Source: Panorpa germanica
Lineage: Eukaryota; Arthropoda; Insecta; Mecoptera; Panorpidae
DNA: 64,000 nucleotides
Assembly (NCBI GenBank): GCA_963678705.1
Contig: OY783223.1
Location: 9,332,721 to 9,396,720 of the forward strand
Direction of reading: 5' to 3'
Position numbers and translations under genes: made by a program. The notes beneath the pieces were generated by a model. It was not told the origin of the DNA. It saw only the letters and a list, made by a program, of their open reading frames with translations, and ran no database searches. The stretch's first letter is position 1; every line of letters begins with the position of its first letter. Below are positions 35,669 to 46,016 of this stretch, one piece after another.

Positions 35669-37734
35669 GCATCTATATTCTCGTACGGTAATGGATTAAA
35701 TCAATTCAAAATGATAATATAAATTTAATAAAAAAAAAAAAAAGAACTGAAAAGAAAAAATTAAAAAATAAAATAAATAATAATTTGTTGTATTAATCAT
35801 TTTATTTGCATATAAATAAATTGATTGAAAAAAACACCTTTTTGTCTCATTAAGTTAAAAATCAGTAAATGTTATTATGATGAATAATTACAAAATATTC
35901 GAGTACTAAATTTGTACTTTTTTGGCATTTCAATTCAAAAAATTATTAACAGTAAAAAAGAAATAAAAAAAACACTTTCACGACCAAAAATATCACTAAC
36001 AGGAAAAACGCTAATAAACAAAATAAAATAAACTATATTAAATAATTATAAAGGTATCAAAAATAACAAAATATAAATAAATAAATAATAATAATAAAGC
36101 AAATACAAATATTTAATTATTATTACTTAAAATAATTGGCAGTGAAAGTGTTTTTATGGATTTTCTGAATTAATTAACATTCAAACTATAAATTAAAACT
36201 TCATTATAATATTATAAAAAATTAATAATAATAATAATAATAAAACCTAACAATTGAACATAAAATCAATACATAATATTATATAAATAATAACTATAAT
36301 ACAAAAGGGAAGGGGTAATAAATAAATTATTATGTTAACAATGCAATTAATTGTCTACATATTAAGATATTGCAACCCTATTCATTAATAGAATAACTTA
36401 GATGCGCCCCTAAGTTATCACATCGAGCAATTTTCGATGAAAATATTTAAGTATATACATATTCCGTTTTTTCTTATAAATAACAATAATACAATAAGCC
36501 TGGCACTTAAAAATAATTGACATCTTAAACATATTCTTTTAAAGAAAGTAACAATTTTAAATAAGTTAATACATAAAGCTTAAGATTTAATTAATATATT
36601 AATTTTTTTTAAGTAATTTATAAATCGAAGCTAAGAGAGCATAATCTCGCAAGGTACATTTTTTTGTTTTAAGTATAAATAAGTATATTTACATATAGTT
36701 TATTTTTAAATAACTTATTAAATATTTAATTACGTACTGGTATATACATATACAATAATACATTTATGTATATATATACAAATAATGCCAAAAGTAATAG
36801 GGGTTCTTATTTATACATTTTATTTGAACAATACTTTAGATTTTATAAAAAATTAAACGTTTAATTTACTGGCTAACAAGAGGAGTTCTGGATACGGAAG
36901 TTACCCCGGACAAAAGTATATTTGCATCGGTTGGGGACATCTATAAACTGCGTCACACAAATCCCTCCGTGTAACAAATAGTGGATCCCCGTTATGAGGA
37001 TACTCATTTGAACAAAACACTAATTTTAAAAAGAAATTTTCTCTTGAATTTGTTCATGAGATCGAATTTAAAATTAGGTCTTGTCACACTTTAGCGACTT
37101 TGTGTATGACGTAATTAATTGATGGTTCCATTCCACGGAAAACTGGGAAAGACAATATGATGCAAATTATAAGAGGTTCGGCTACCTATATCTCAAAACG
37201 TACAGATAAATTTGATTTCACAAAACATCAGTGGACCAGATACATATTTCAGTGTACGTTCAGCTCAGTTAAGTTAAAATAATTGTAGCTAATATTTAGA
37301 TGTTACATACATACGAGAAAATAATATGTTATTGTTAATTAAGTAAATAATAATTAATATTAAATAAATAAATAAATCCAGTCAGAGTATTCATAAATTT
37401 AATTATTCATAACAGAAAACTAAAAGAATGCAAAATCACTGGCCTCATAATTAATATTTTTGGCACATAACTTTAAAAACAGTCTATTTTGAACTGGCCT
37501 TTATTATATTTTAATGACAATTCACAATAAATGTAAATATTTTGTTAGTAATTTATAGAGGAAGTTATTTTGGAATGGTGTTTAGTTAAATATGTGATAT
37601 ATTTAGACTAAAAAATGTCTTTATTTTATGTAAATATATGTAAGAAGGGAGAAAGAGAGAGTAGGTAATGAAGCATAGGGGAGGGAAGATTGATTTTTAA
37701 GTTGTGTTATTAATCATAATTATTTTTTCTATAT

Positions 37735-37900
37735 AAATTTCACGTGGGTTTTTTTTGACGTGTGACATATTAAGAATAACCTAGTCGCCCACTTTACCGA
37801 CTAGCGAGTAAATCGATAATAGCAAGGGCGTCGCGACGGCAAGCGTCTGTTAGCCGTCTAAACAAAACACTAGAAAAAGGGGACGCCCACGTGGTGTCAC
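37735..37900 (-). promoter_or_regulatory. GC-richer structured block downstream of klu (possible 3' UTR element)
   Basis: This block stands out from very AT-rich surroundings about 290-450 bases past the klu stop. It holds two perfect stem-loops: 7-bp arms at 37781-37787 and 37798-37804, and 6-bp arms at 37835-37840 and 37853-37858. CACGTG hexamers lie at 37741-37746 and 37888-37893. A CGCCCACGT at 37884-37892 matches eight of nine bases of the EGR-type site. It could be structured 3' UTR RNA or a transcription-factor binding element; neither is proven. Confidence 0.35.
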
Positions 37901-38184
37901 TATAAAAATGAGAAAAATGATAAAGGTAATTTTAATCATAATCAGTCGATAATTATTAAATATGGCGCATTAATTTGAGCAAAAACTGAATGAATTTTAT
38001 TAATTTAATAAAATTTCTTTAAAACACAAGCACCGAGTATTTTACAAGACACAATGAATGATTTAAAACGAACTGGGTTTTATGTTAGAAGATGCAGCAC
38101 AGCCTTATTAAGTGATAGCTTTGTTTCTTTTGTTTCTCTGCTGTAACAGCCAACAAAGTGATAAAAGAAACAAGTTTATTCGAG

Positions 38185-39894
38185 TTATTGTTCCATTTTT
38201 ATTTGCGACGTTTCCAAAGGGGAATGCACTCTAAGTGGTCCCCCAAAATGTTGCGCGGGAGATGCTGGAGGCGCTGGTGAAGGGAGCGGCGATATTTCTG
38301 ATTGCGCTGCAGCATTTGCGTTTTCGTACCTCGCATGTGTACGCATATGCCTGGTAATCATATCCCTCCTGCAAGCCGCGTAAGGACATTGAGGACATTT
38401 GTACGGTTTCTCCCCCGTGTGAGTCCTTTGGTGCGTGGAGAGATGATCTGACCTTGAGAATACCTGTCCGCAAACTTTGCAAGTGTAAGGTTTAACACCT
38501 GTATGGAGTCTCATATGCCTAGTCAACATATCGCTCCTGGCGAAGGACCTCTTACAAACTTCACATAAATACGCCTTCGTTGTTTCTGAGGTATTTTGTT
38601 TGCTTTTGTGGCGCGATGCCATGTGCTTGGCTAGACGATCGTGAAGACTAAACATTTGACCACACACTGGACAAACGTACGCAACGTCGGAACCAGGAGG
38701 CATCTCTTCAACAACGGGTGAAACTTCCAGGTTATATCTTGAAGCCACTGATTCCTTGGTCGTTGGGGACGCTACATCCCCTTTAACAACAGGCACGGAG
38801 ACTGATCCCCTGTGCTGTAGATACCCGGGAGAAAACACCTGCAAAGGGGGTAGATGTTGCGTACGTAACGATAATATACTTTCAACGCTACCACTACCAA
38901 ATTCCTTTTTGATGTTCTTCATTGATAGATCCAATGGATGTTCTTGGGGTGTCGAACATTCGGAGTCCACAGATCCTTTTATCCTTGAGTATTTGGGAAG
39001 TGTGAGTTGCAAAGGTTCTTGTTGAACTGGTCTAAGATAAGGCTTATGATCAACAACTGGTTTGACGTCAGCTTTCGAAGCTTCCAGCCATAAAGGAAGA
39101 TCAGAATCGGAGTGACTTCTCCGCCTAAATATATCCGTCATTAAATATTTCGAATTAAGGTAGTGTTCGAAGTTATACATTGGTCCAGTGGCGGGGGAGA
39201 TTGGTGTTAATGGTGAAATCGGAGAAGCTGGAAAGAATCTATCGTGAGGATGAAATTGTGGATTGTGGAGTGCTAGCGTGATCCCAGCCGCACAGTGATG
39301 GCACGTACACATTGGTACACGTGGCTCTTCAGTCTTTATGTGCAGTCTAGGAGGATATAAGGTTTGAGGGGGTGGAGGTGGCGGTGTGGAACTAGCGTCA
39401 TCTTCCTTCAAACGTAAAGGTGAGAAACTAATTTTAGGAGAATCTGTTGAACTATGAGGAGATTTGTTACTGGATCCTGTTGGACTAAATACATCTTCAA
39501 CTTCTTCTTCTTCCGAAGGTACTGTTTGAGGATATCTTTCTCTATCCGTGCTATCAAATCTGAATATCTCGCTGTTTTCACTGGATCTTCCAGATGACAT
39601 GGAAACGAATGGCTGTGTCGTTCTCGGAACGTACAACTCTTTGTTGTTGTTGTTAGGGATTGGAACGTTGTTGTTGTGTGGTGATAATCCTGTTGTTGAC
39701 TGGGTTGCCAACGCTAGTTTATCAACCACCTGGCTTAAACGTTTCCGTTTCCGTTGCTTGCTTTTATTTGGTAGTAGATGGTTGTTGTTTGCTGTGAACG
39801 GATGGTTGTTGTTTTGAAGTTTGATCGCATGGCGGGGCTGTTGTGGATCCGCTACAGCGGTAGCGGTCTCGAGCTGACTCTCGGCCATAGTCAT
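38185..39894 (-). CDS. klu: klumpfuss-like EGR/WT1-type C2H2 zinc-finger transcription factor
   Basis: This is a 569-codon open frame with no intron. Four C2H2 fingers lie at the C-terminus: residues 406-429 (C408, C411, H424, H429), 442-464, 470-492 and 498-520. Fingers 2-4 are joined by HTGVKPY and HTGEKPY linkers. Their recognition helices (RSDMLTR, RSDHLST, RRDMITR) resemble those of EGR and WT1, so GC-rich DNA sites are expected. Other visible features are a basic stretch KQRKRKR (46-52, likely nuclear localisation), Asn-rich N-terminal runs, an acidic patch (128-134), a six-proline run (171-176), a CTCHHC motif (196-201) and PLDLS (320-324), a CtBP-type corepressor motif. Four fingers with the last three EGR-like are the hallmark of Drosophila klumpfuss, a nuclear factor in neural and sensory-organ lineages. 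An in-frame stop lies six codons upstream of M1. The ATG at M3 has the better context (ACTATGG), and an upstream spliced exon is possible. The zinc-finger call is certain; orthology to klu is strong inference. Confidence 0.85.
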   Translation of the reverse strand: MTMAESQLETATAVADPQQPRHAIKLQNNNHPFTANNNHLLPNKSKQRKRKRLSQVVDKLALATQSTTGLSPHNNNVPIPNNNNKELYVPRTTQPFVSMSSGRSSENSEIFRFDSTDRERYPQTVPSEEEEVEDVFSPTGSSNKSPHSSTDSPKISFSPLRLKEDDASSTPPPPPPQTLYPPRLHIKTEEPRVPMCTCHHCAAGITLALHNPQFHPHDRFFPASPISPLTPISPATGPMYNFEHYLNSKYLMTDIFRRRSHSDSDLPLWLEASKADVKPVVDHKPYLRPVQQEPLQLTLPKYSRIKGSVDSECSTPQEHPLDLSMKNIKKEFGSGSVESILSLRTQHLPPLQVFSPGYLQHRGSVSVPVVKGDVASPTTKESVASRYNLEVSPVVEEMPPGSDVAYVCPVCGQMFSLHDRLAKHMASRHKSKQNTSETTKAYLCEVCKRSFARSDMLTRHMRLHTGVKPYTCKVCGQVFSRSDHLSTHQRTHTGEKPYKCPQCPYAACRRDMITRHMRTHARYENANAAAQSEISPLPSPAPPASPAQHFGGPLRVHSPLETSQIKMEQ

Positions 39895-39955
39895 GAGAAC
39901 TGGGCGGCACTAATGGCCGCAATATCACCTTTTCTAAAGGTATCTCGTTACTCAT
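39764..39955 (-). promoter_or_regulatory. Possible upstream ORF overlapping the klu start
   Basis: A 63-codon ATG-started frame begins 61 bases before the klu ATG and runs into the klu coding region in a different frame. If it lies in the mature 5' UTR, it would be an overlapping uORF that lowers initiation at klu. It could equally be removed by splicing, since acceptor-like AG dinucleotides lie between the two starts. The encoded peptide shows no recognised domain. Confidence 0.3.
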
Positions 39956-40659
39956 ACAAAAATTTAATTAATAGAAGAGATTATGAACTCGTCATATAAG
40001 AGTGAATCCAGTACATAGATGAGAAATCTGTAATAAAAAATTTATTGGATACAGTTTTTGAACATTTTCACGGATGTAATATAATACACAATACATACAG
40101 CAAATTTATAGAGAAAAATGTTACATCTACTTACATAGCATTTAGAAATTATTGCGCCTATAAAAACAATTATTGTATACGTAATCAACTTCATGAAATT
40201 CTGTGCATCGAGCACCAAAGATAAGCAGTCGGTGTTTTAACGAACAGTATATTCAGAGAACTGTTAAGTACCAATTCAAATGATTAAACATTAAACACTT
40301 CTAAGGGTGGTTATGACAACCCATCATTATTTTCCGCTCACTGCAGATCACAGATTTATTCATATAAACAGCTCCCATACATTACAAGTTTATCTCTACC
40401 ATCTCCATGGCATGCAACACTCTCTGTCTGCACACGAGGGCAAGCTCTTGGGGTAGCTAAGGGTGGGTATAATATCACAAAGAGATGGGGTAGAGACTCC
40501 TGGTGCACTGCAGTGCAATTCAGTAGCGCAGTGGGTGTACGTATATGAGCACCAGATGTGTACAATCTTTTGCCCGTGGAACATTTTGAATTTCAACTAT
40601 AATGTTACACGTGTATATTTATGATTTCATATTCTTATATGTTTGGTACTGAATTTTGT
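39956..40659. promoter_or_regulatory. klu 5' flank
   Basis: This is the immediate upstream region of klu. A GC-richer patch at 40400-40590 contains CTGCAGTG words that recur, diverged, at 41400-41440. No clear TATA box or initiator can be chosen, so promoter or 5' UTR function is only positional inference. Confidence 0.3.
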
Positions 40660-41060
40660 ATGGTAGCTCGAAGGCTCCAGGCAAGTTTTTAAAAATTTCC
40701 TATTTCATAGAGAAAAAACTGGCGGACTTTTGGCGTCCTTCGATTTTTCTCTGAATTTCCTGGGAACCCGTAATTTTGGAAAAATAGTGGGCTCTTTTTT
40801 ATATATTTTATATAACTTTGTATTCGTAAAAGTTGGCTATTGAATGCGAACATAATTCAAAATTTAGAAATTCAAAATTTTACAAAAGAGGTGTCGAGAA
40901 AATTAGGGGGTTCGGTAGGAAACATTGGAGAAAGCTCAAATTTTGGATTTTGTAATAATTAAATATCATATTAAACAAAAATCAAAATTTTATTGGGGGC
41001 ACGGGGCAGTTATTGCCGAGAGTAAAAAATGTGCTAGAAAGTTGAAATTTTGTATATAGG
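40660..41060 (-). repeat. Unnamed repeat A, longest copy (5' of klu)
   Basis: Read on the minus strand, its distal part aligns to 548-855. The stretch 40860-41060 aligns in plus orientation to 3255-3480. It therefore links the other two fragments into one repeat family of at least 400 bp. It lies about 0.8-1.2 kb upstream of the klu start codon and has no coding frame. Confidence 0.65.
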
Positions 41061-42639
41061 TTAACTTTGGTACCTAGTTTACAAATCGAGATCTAGTGTT
41101 ACTATAATATAATAATATAGATATATCTATCTAATTGTTTTAATATTTAAAACATCGACGTTTTATTTCTTGAGAATGTTTTGATGAAAACTTCTTTACT
41201 ACTGAAGATTCTGATGAATCAACATCTAGACTACCCTAACTTAAATCAACTATATCATATATACACCGATCAACATCTTATTCACCCCTGAAGTACAGTA
41301 ATGCGAGGGCGGGTATTAGAACGGGGTTACCGATGCGATACGTGCAGCCCCGTCCGGGTTTGCGGGGGTGGTGTATCACAAAGAGGGGGATGATGACAAC
41401 ACGTGTCTGCAGTGTGGTGCAGTGCGGTTAGCTGCACTCACCCGTATCATATCGTCCACGTTACATTTCTCCATACACAGATCCTCCTCACATGTTATAT
41501 TGGTATGGTTGAAAGGGGTGGAAAGTTTAACTCTATCTCTCAGGGCTTACTTTGGCATCATACTACGCTTGATGGTAATGTGATATTAGCTATGAATTGA
41601 ATGCAGACGATACTAGATACGGGATGCTTTTTAAAGATATAAATGAAAACATTTAGATTATTTAATATTAATGTAATCACTTGGTAATAAAAATAATTTT
41701 ATTACGTGAGGAATAAATGAGATTTATTTTGTTCTGTAATATTCGTGTTACATCATAATACGTTAGCTTTGTGTATTTTACCACACAAACGGTCTGGTAT
41801 AGTTCAAGTTACGAGAGTTCGTCGGTAACTCATGCATAGGTACAAAATATAAATATTTATATATTCATTCATAAGAAAAATGCATTTAAGGAATATACGT
41901 CTCATCTCATGGGAAAATGATTTCATCTCCACGCAGCAGGTGAACTTAGATACGTAATCAATAAGCAATCCACAAGAAGCAATAATTATTTGTTAAACAA
42001 TAGAACACTAAGTCCAATTCACCATTGTTTATATATGTGGTTAGTTCACAAAGAAATAAAATAATAATTACAGCTTGACACGTCGTAAATGCGTAAGGAC
42101 AAGTTCTTAGAAGATTGCGGTATGTATGTTTAAAAGGTCTAATACACACTCGAGCGGGTTGGCCTAGCTCGTGGTCTTAGCTATAAAGCAAATATCGCGA
42201 AGAGATATACAAATTTTATTCGTATCACTTAAATATTTAAAGTTTTGATTATATTGAAATTTCCAATAATTAAATCTAGTAATAAACTAAAAAAAAGTAT
42301 ATTTATTTGTGATTTATTTTTATCTCAAGTTGGTGTTTAAAAACTAATTAAATACGATTTATTACTCGTTACTAAAAAGTAACTTAAATTGAGTAAGACA
42401 AAAATAAGCTAATGACTATTATAAACTAGAACAAATTAACTCTAAATATTTAATAGATAAAATTATTGAAGATTTTTAAATTGATCATCAATAACTTGAA
42501 TTCCAGTTAAAAGTTTATATTTTTTGACATCAATTTTTTTTCATTAGCTACACGTTTTCTTTTTAAATTTTCTGATTCATTTCATTTTGAATAATGAAAT
42601 ATAGTATGCTATATATGAAATAGTTGTCGCAATCAAATT
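41061..42639. other. Distal klu upstream region
   Basis: A GC-richer stretch at 41290-41450 includes GCCCCGTCCGGGTTTGCGGG and a diverged repeat of the 40445-40560 patch. The remainder is AT-rich. No gene recognised. Confidence 0.35.
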
Positions 42640-42730
42640 CCCTGATATTTTTTTGTAATTTCCTGAAATTCTCTGATATTTTCATGATATTTCCTGGATT
42701 TCCAGGTTTTACAGGTCTGTGGCCACCCTG
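42640..42730 (-). mobile_element. DNA-transposon terminal fragment (CAGGGTGGCC end)
   Basis: On the minus strand it begins CAGGGTGGCCACAGACCTGT and runs into repeated CCTGGAAATCC / TCAGGAAAT words. Ends of the CAGGGTGGCC type with this subterminal pattern are common in animal DNA transposons. No matching opposite end was found, so only one terminus is present. Confidence 0.45.
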
Positions 42731-43210
42731 GTAAAACTTTTTCCATAGAAATAATAATACAAATTGTTATGATTAAATAAGAAAGAATAAGTTTTTAATT
42801 TTAGCTTTAGCGTCTTTTTCATCAGAACACAAATCAACAAGAATATCGTATCTGTCTTTTTATTTTTTGCTACAGAAAGTTGAAGATACATTTCCCACTA
42901 TCACAAACGATCAAGCATGTTTGCCGAGCCAGTTATCAACGCAGTATATTCCAGTGTGTATTGGGTCCTTAAAATGTCGTTGGTTCGATACCTACTGCAG
43001 CGTGGTGTTAATGTAAGAAGGGTAAAGAGGGAGAACAGAGTACACCCACCCACATTCAAACTTAGTGCATGGATGGAATAGCCAGACCTATCACCCAAGA
43101 CCAGACGAAGCGCCCCCGCAATGCGCTATTTTAAAGAAGATGTAGTTGGAATCTGCATTATCATTTAAGAACAAAAAATCTATATACCATGTAAATTTAT
43201 ATGCATATGG

Positions 43211-43213
<3 letters not shown>

Positions 43214-43295
<82 letters not shown>
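43214..43295. repeat. (TA)n microsatellite
   Basis: About 41 uninterrupted TA units follow GGTG. The open frames that cross it on both strands (poly Tyr-Ile) are artefacts. Confidence 0.97.
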
Positions 43296-43296
<1 letters not shown>

Positions 43297-44465
43297 GCAT
43301 TTAGCATCCCAGACCGCAAGCTATCCAACATGTGCGTGCAAAGAACTGCAATGCAGCTGCTTCCATTTGTAGGACAAGTTTTTATATAATTCTGGATTAT
43401 TTTATCTTTAAAGAATGATTCTTAAAGAAGAAACAGAAGACATTGTCAATACCACCAATACTTTAAAACTACGTTTGTTTTACTCAAGTTTAAACTTGTT
43501 TCACTAATTAAAACTATTAGTTTATTCTTTGTTAGTTTTGATTTCTAATGAGATGATTATTTAATTAAAAAATTCGCTCTTGATTTTTAAATTTTTGCAT
43601 ATTTTTATTGGGTAAATTTTTGAGAAAGTGCAATAAATTTGGATGGCTCTTTCTTTATAAAATTTACTATTATTACTATATTTTCTTTATTGTTAGAAAT
43701 GTATTTTCTTTTATAAGTCCAGTCCATGGTTGTATTTAAAGACCGTTAGCTCTTATTGAAACTCACTTATAGTGGTCAAAACTTTGCAATTGATTTTTAA
43801 ACTATTTTTTGTTAAGCTATCGAGTTAAAACACTTGCACACTTATGTTAAAATAGATAAGAAATATAAAATTCTTTTATATTTAATTTATTTAACGTCAT
43901 TCTTGTGGCCTTGTGGCTTCATATATGCTCCACACCGCTGCCTAATAAGTTTATATTAATAAGGCATTATTCATCACAGAATTAGAGTAATATATTTGCA
44001 AAAACTCGAAAGTACAGCAAGTGCAGTTGGTAGTTATTTTTATTTTTTATTAGTCTAGACCTGGCTGGTGCAGCATTTCAGCATTTCAGTGTTTCAACAC
44101 ATGTAGTTTTCTTTTTGTATTTATGCGAAAGACGAGACAAGACGAAAAGACATTGGTAAACACGATAGGGCTCAGTGGGTGGTACATTCTATAGCCTACT
44201 GCCACCTAGCGTTAAAGGAGGATAACTGTAGTACAAGGAGATCTGTGTTTACCATTCCTCCCTTGTGTTTCATAGGAGTAATATAAACTACAAACAATAT
44301 CGGACCCGGGGTGCATGTGTACCAATGACATTAATAGGAAGACGGTACCCGATGTGAATTGGAAATCGGTTTATTGATAGCCAGGACGTAAGTGTAAGCC
44401 TAGATGCAGACTAGAGACAATACAAATATAAAGTAACAACAAAAACACAGTAAAATACTTGGTCT
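43296..44465. other. No gene recognised
   Basis: AT-rich DNA between the (TA)n tract and MITE family 4. No recognisable coding frame. Confidence 0.45.
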
Positions 44466-44929
44466 TCAATTTAATTTACTGTTTTTATCTAATATTCAGA
44501 TCTAGATTTCAAATTTTCAGAATAGGTATTTCTAGTCACATTCGTGTTTTAATTTGAGTTTAGTTAATTTAGTTGGAGCACATGCGTCTTTAGTAATATA
44601 CATTTTGACAGTTCGACAGTTGGACAAAATTGAAATAATTAAAATTTCTAATAATAATTTTTCAAAAACTGACATTAAACTTCTTTTAAATATAAATCCT
44701 ACTGCATTTTGACAGATTATCACATTTTGCAGGCTATAATATAATATATGTTTTCTTAATTTAATATTTTTAATTTAAAACATTGGACCTTGTAAGATTC
44801 TAAAAAAAAATTAAGAAAACTTAAAAAATAAATTAAATTAAAAATGGTACTGTGAATGACTACGCGTATTTCCATGTGCTAAACAATTTAAATTAAATAC
44901 AAAATTAAATTAAAGCAGTGAGTGGGAAT
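44466..44929 (+). mobile_element. MITE family 4, left-truncated copy abutting a non-LTR tail
   Basis: The right end CAGTGAGTGGGAATG is intact, while the left ~15-20 bases, including the terminal repeat, are replaced by unrelated sequence. The sequence to the right (44930-45010), read on the minus strand, is the same retrotransposon 3' UTR that abuts the copy at 62539. Confidence 0.8.
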
Positions 44930-45010
44930 GATACTTAAGGTGAAAAATATTACATTTAATGATACATAAGCTTACGCTTTGTGTTTAGAGGGTATATGTT
45001 AATAAAGAAC
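44930..45010 (-). mobile_element. Non-LTR retrotransposon 3' UTR fragment
   Basis: On the minus strand this reads CATATACCCTCTAAACACAA, then GTAATATTTTTCACCTTAAG. That is the same sequence that follows the retrotransposon stop codon at 62469 and leads into the MITE there. No coding part is recognised on this side. Confidence 0.6.
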
Positions 45011-45110
45011 TTTAAATTATCAAATACTTTTAAGACGTTTTTTTCATGATTAAATTAGATCTTCAATCAGATTCTGATTCGATTTTAAATCTGACAGAAT
45101 GGGCAAAATG

Positions 45111-45166
45111 CTAAACAATTTAAATTAAATACAAAATTAAATTAAAACTATTAGTGGGAATGATAC
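45111..45166 (+). repeat. Isolated MITE family 4 end, direct repeat of 44879-44933
   Basis: About 55 bases, including CTAAACAATTTAAATTAAAT and GTGGGAATGATACT, repeat the right end of the copy that finishes at 44929, 232 bases further on and in the same orientation. The terminal CAGTGAGTGG is changed to TATTAGTGG. Confidence 0.65.
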
Positions 45167-45601
45167 TTTTCAATATAACTGCTTTTTTTCTTATTAATAT
45201 AATTAAAACAACCCCACAAAACGCCCTAAATGTCTACTTCGCAAACACCTTATACCACTTCAAACATTGGCCTTCACTACTTGGCAGACACCCTGTATAA
45301 ACAATTTATGTCAAATTAATTAACATAATTACCCCAACAGACGCACGAACGTCATAAATTGGCCTACACCTGTTAATAATAATTACATATTCTCATTAAT
45401 TTAAACAATAAATTATAAAACTTTGTCTCCGTTCTCTGTTTATTCGGTTTATATCTTTCGTCTAGTTCAGAATACATTTCTGGTATAAAGTGTAAATTAT
45501 TACGAATTAAAGTAAATATAACGTTGTATTAGAATTACATAAATTGCATATATTTGACTTTTATGTTTATGTAGTGTAATTGTATATTATCTTTCGTAGT
45601 A

Positions 45602-45952
45602 CATAGACTTTTCAGTCTACTGAATCAGTAGCTGCGTTGAGTCGACTTTGCAGAACGCGTGGCTAGCTTACTAGTCTAACCACGCTTGAAGTATTGCAAT
45701 AGCTACAGGCGAATCGAAACGAAGCAGAATGATTAAACTCGTGAAGGGCAAGTGTTCTACAATTATACTCCAACCAAAATACGGAAGATCTTATTCATTA
45801 TTATTAAAATTAAACACATTTTCTTGTACAGTTTTGATCTAAGTGCGCGATATATTATTTTTCCGTATAATTTTTATATTTTATAGCTAAGCCAACTCGA
45901 CTATTATTATTTCTTAGTGCGTTGTGTTACCCAAACCGCTAAAAAGTCTATG
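45602..45952. mobile_element. Possible 351-bp TIR element (CATAGACTTTT ends)
   Basis: The exact inverted pair CATAGACTTTT (45602-45612) and AAAAGTCTATG (45942-45952) bounds a non-coding segment. That segment includes a GCGTGG...CCACGC stem near 45658-45690. Only one copy is seen and there is no clear target duplication, so it may be coincidental. Confidence 0.35.
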
Positions 45953-45995
45953 ACAGTCGTTTCAATTCTGCGTAGTCTTACGTAACTAGTATTAA

Positions 45996-46016
45996 CCCCC
46001 CCCCCCCTCAGGGGGG
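45996..46016. repeat. C12-TCA-G6 homopolymer hairpin
   Basis: Twelve C, then TCA, then six G form a potential 6-bp GC stem with a three-base loop in AT-rich surroundings. Homopolymer length may be affected by assembly error. Confidence 0.8.

Larger units (their letters stand above)
34360..38184. other. Extremely AT-rich region downstream of klu, possible long 3' UTR plus intergenic DNA
   Basis: No coding frame is seen. The stretch from about 35700 to 37400 is dominated by A/T words, with an (AAT)n microsatellite at about 36222-36244 and TTAA repeats near 35385-35400. Candidate minus-strand AATAAA signals (TTTATT on plus) are frequent, including one five bases past the klu stop and one near 37996-38001, so no polyadenylation site can be chosen. 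A diverged piece of the CATTCCCACTCACTG MITE may lie at 34445-34520. The two structured blocks are listed separately. Confidence 0.5.

Noticed and set aside
38231-39025. Other frames overlapping the klu coding region on both strands
   Set aside because: They are shadows of the zinc-finger coding sequence.
42975-42995. GGTTCGATACC resembling a tRNA box B
   Set aside because: No matching box A at the right distance and no cloverleaf arms could be drawn.
43091-43389. Open frames on both strands encoding Tyr-Ile repeats
   Set aside because: They are simple translations of the (TA)n microsatellite.
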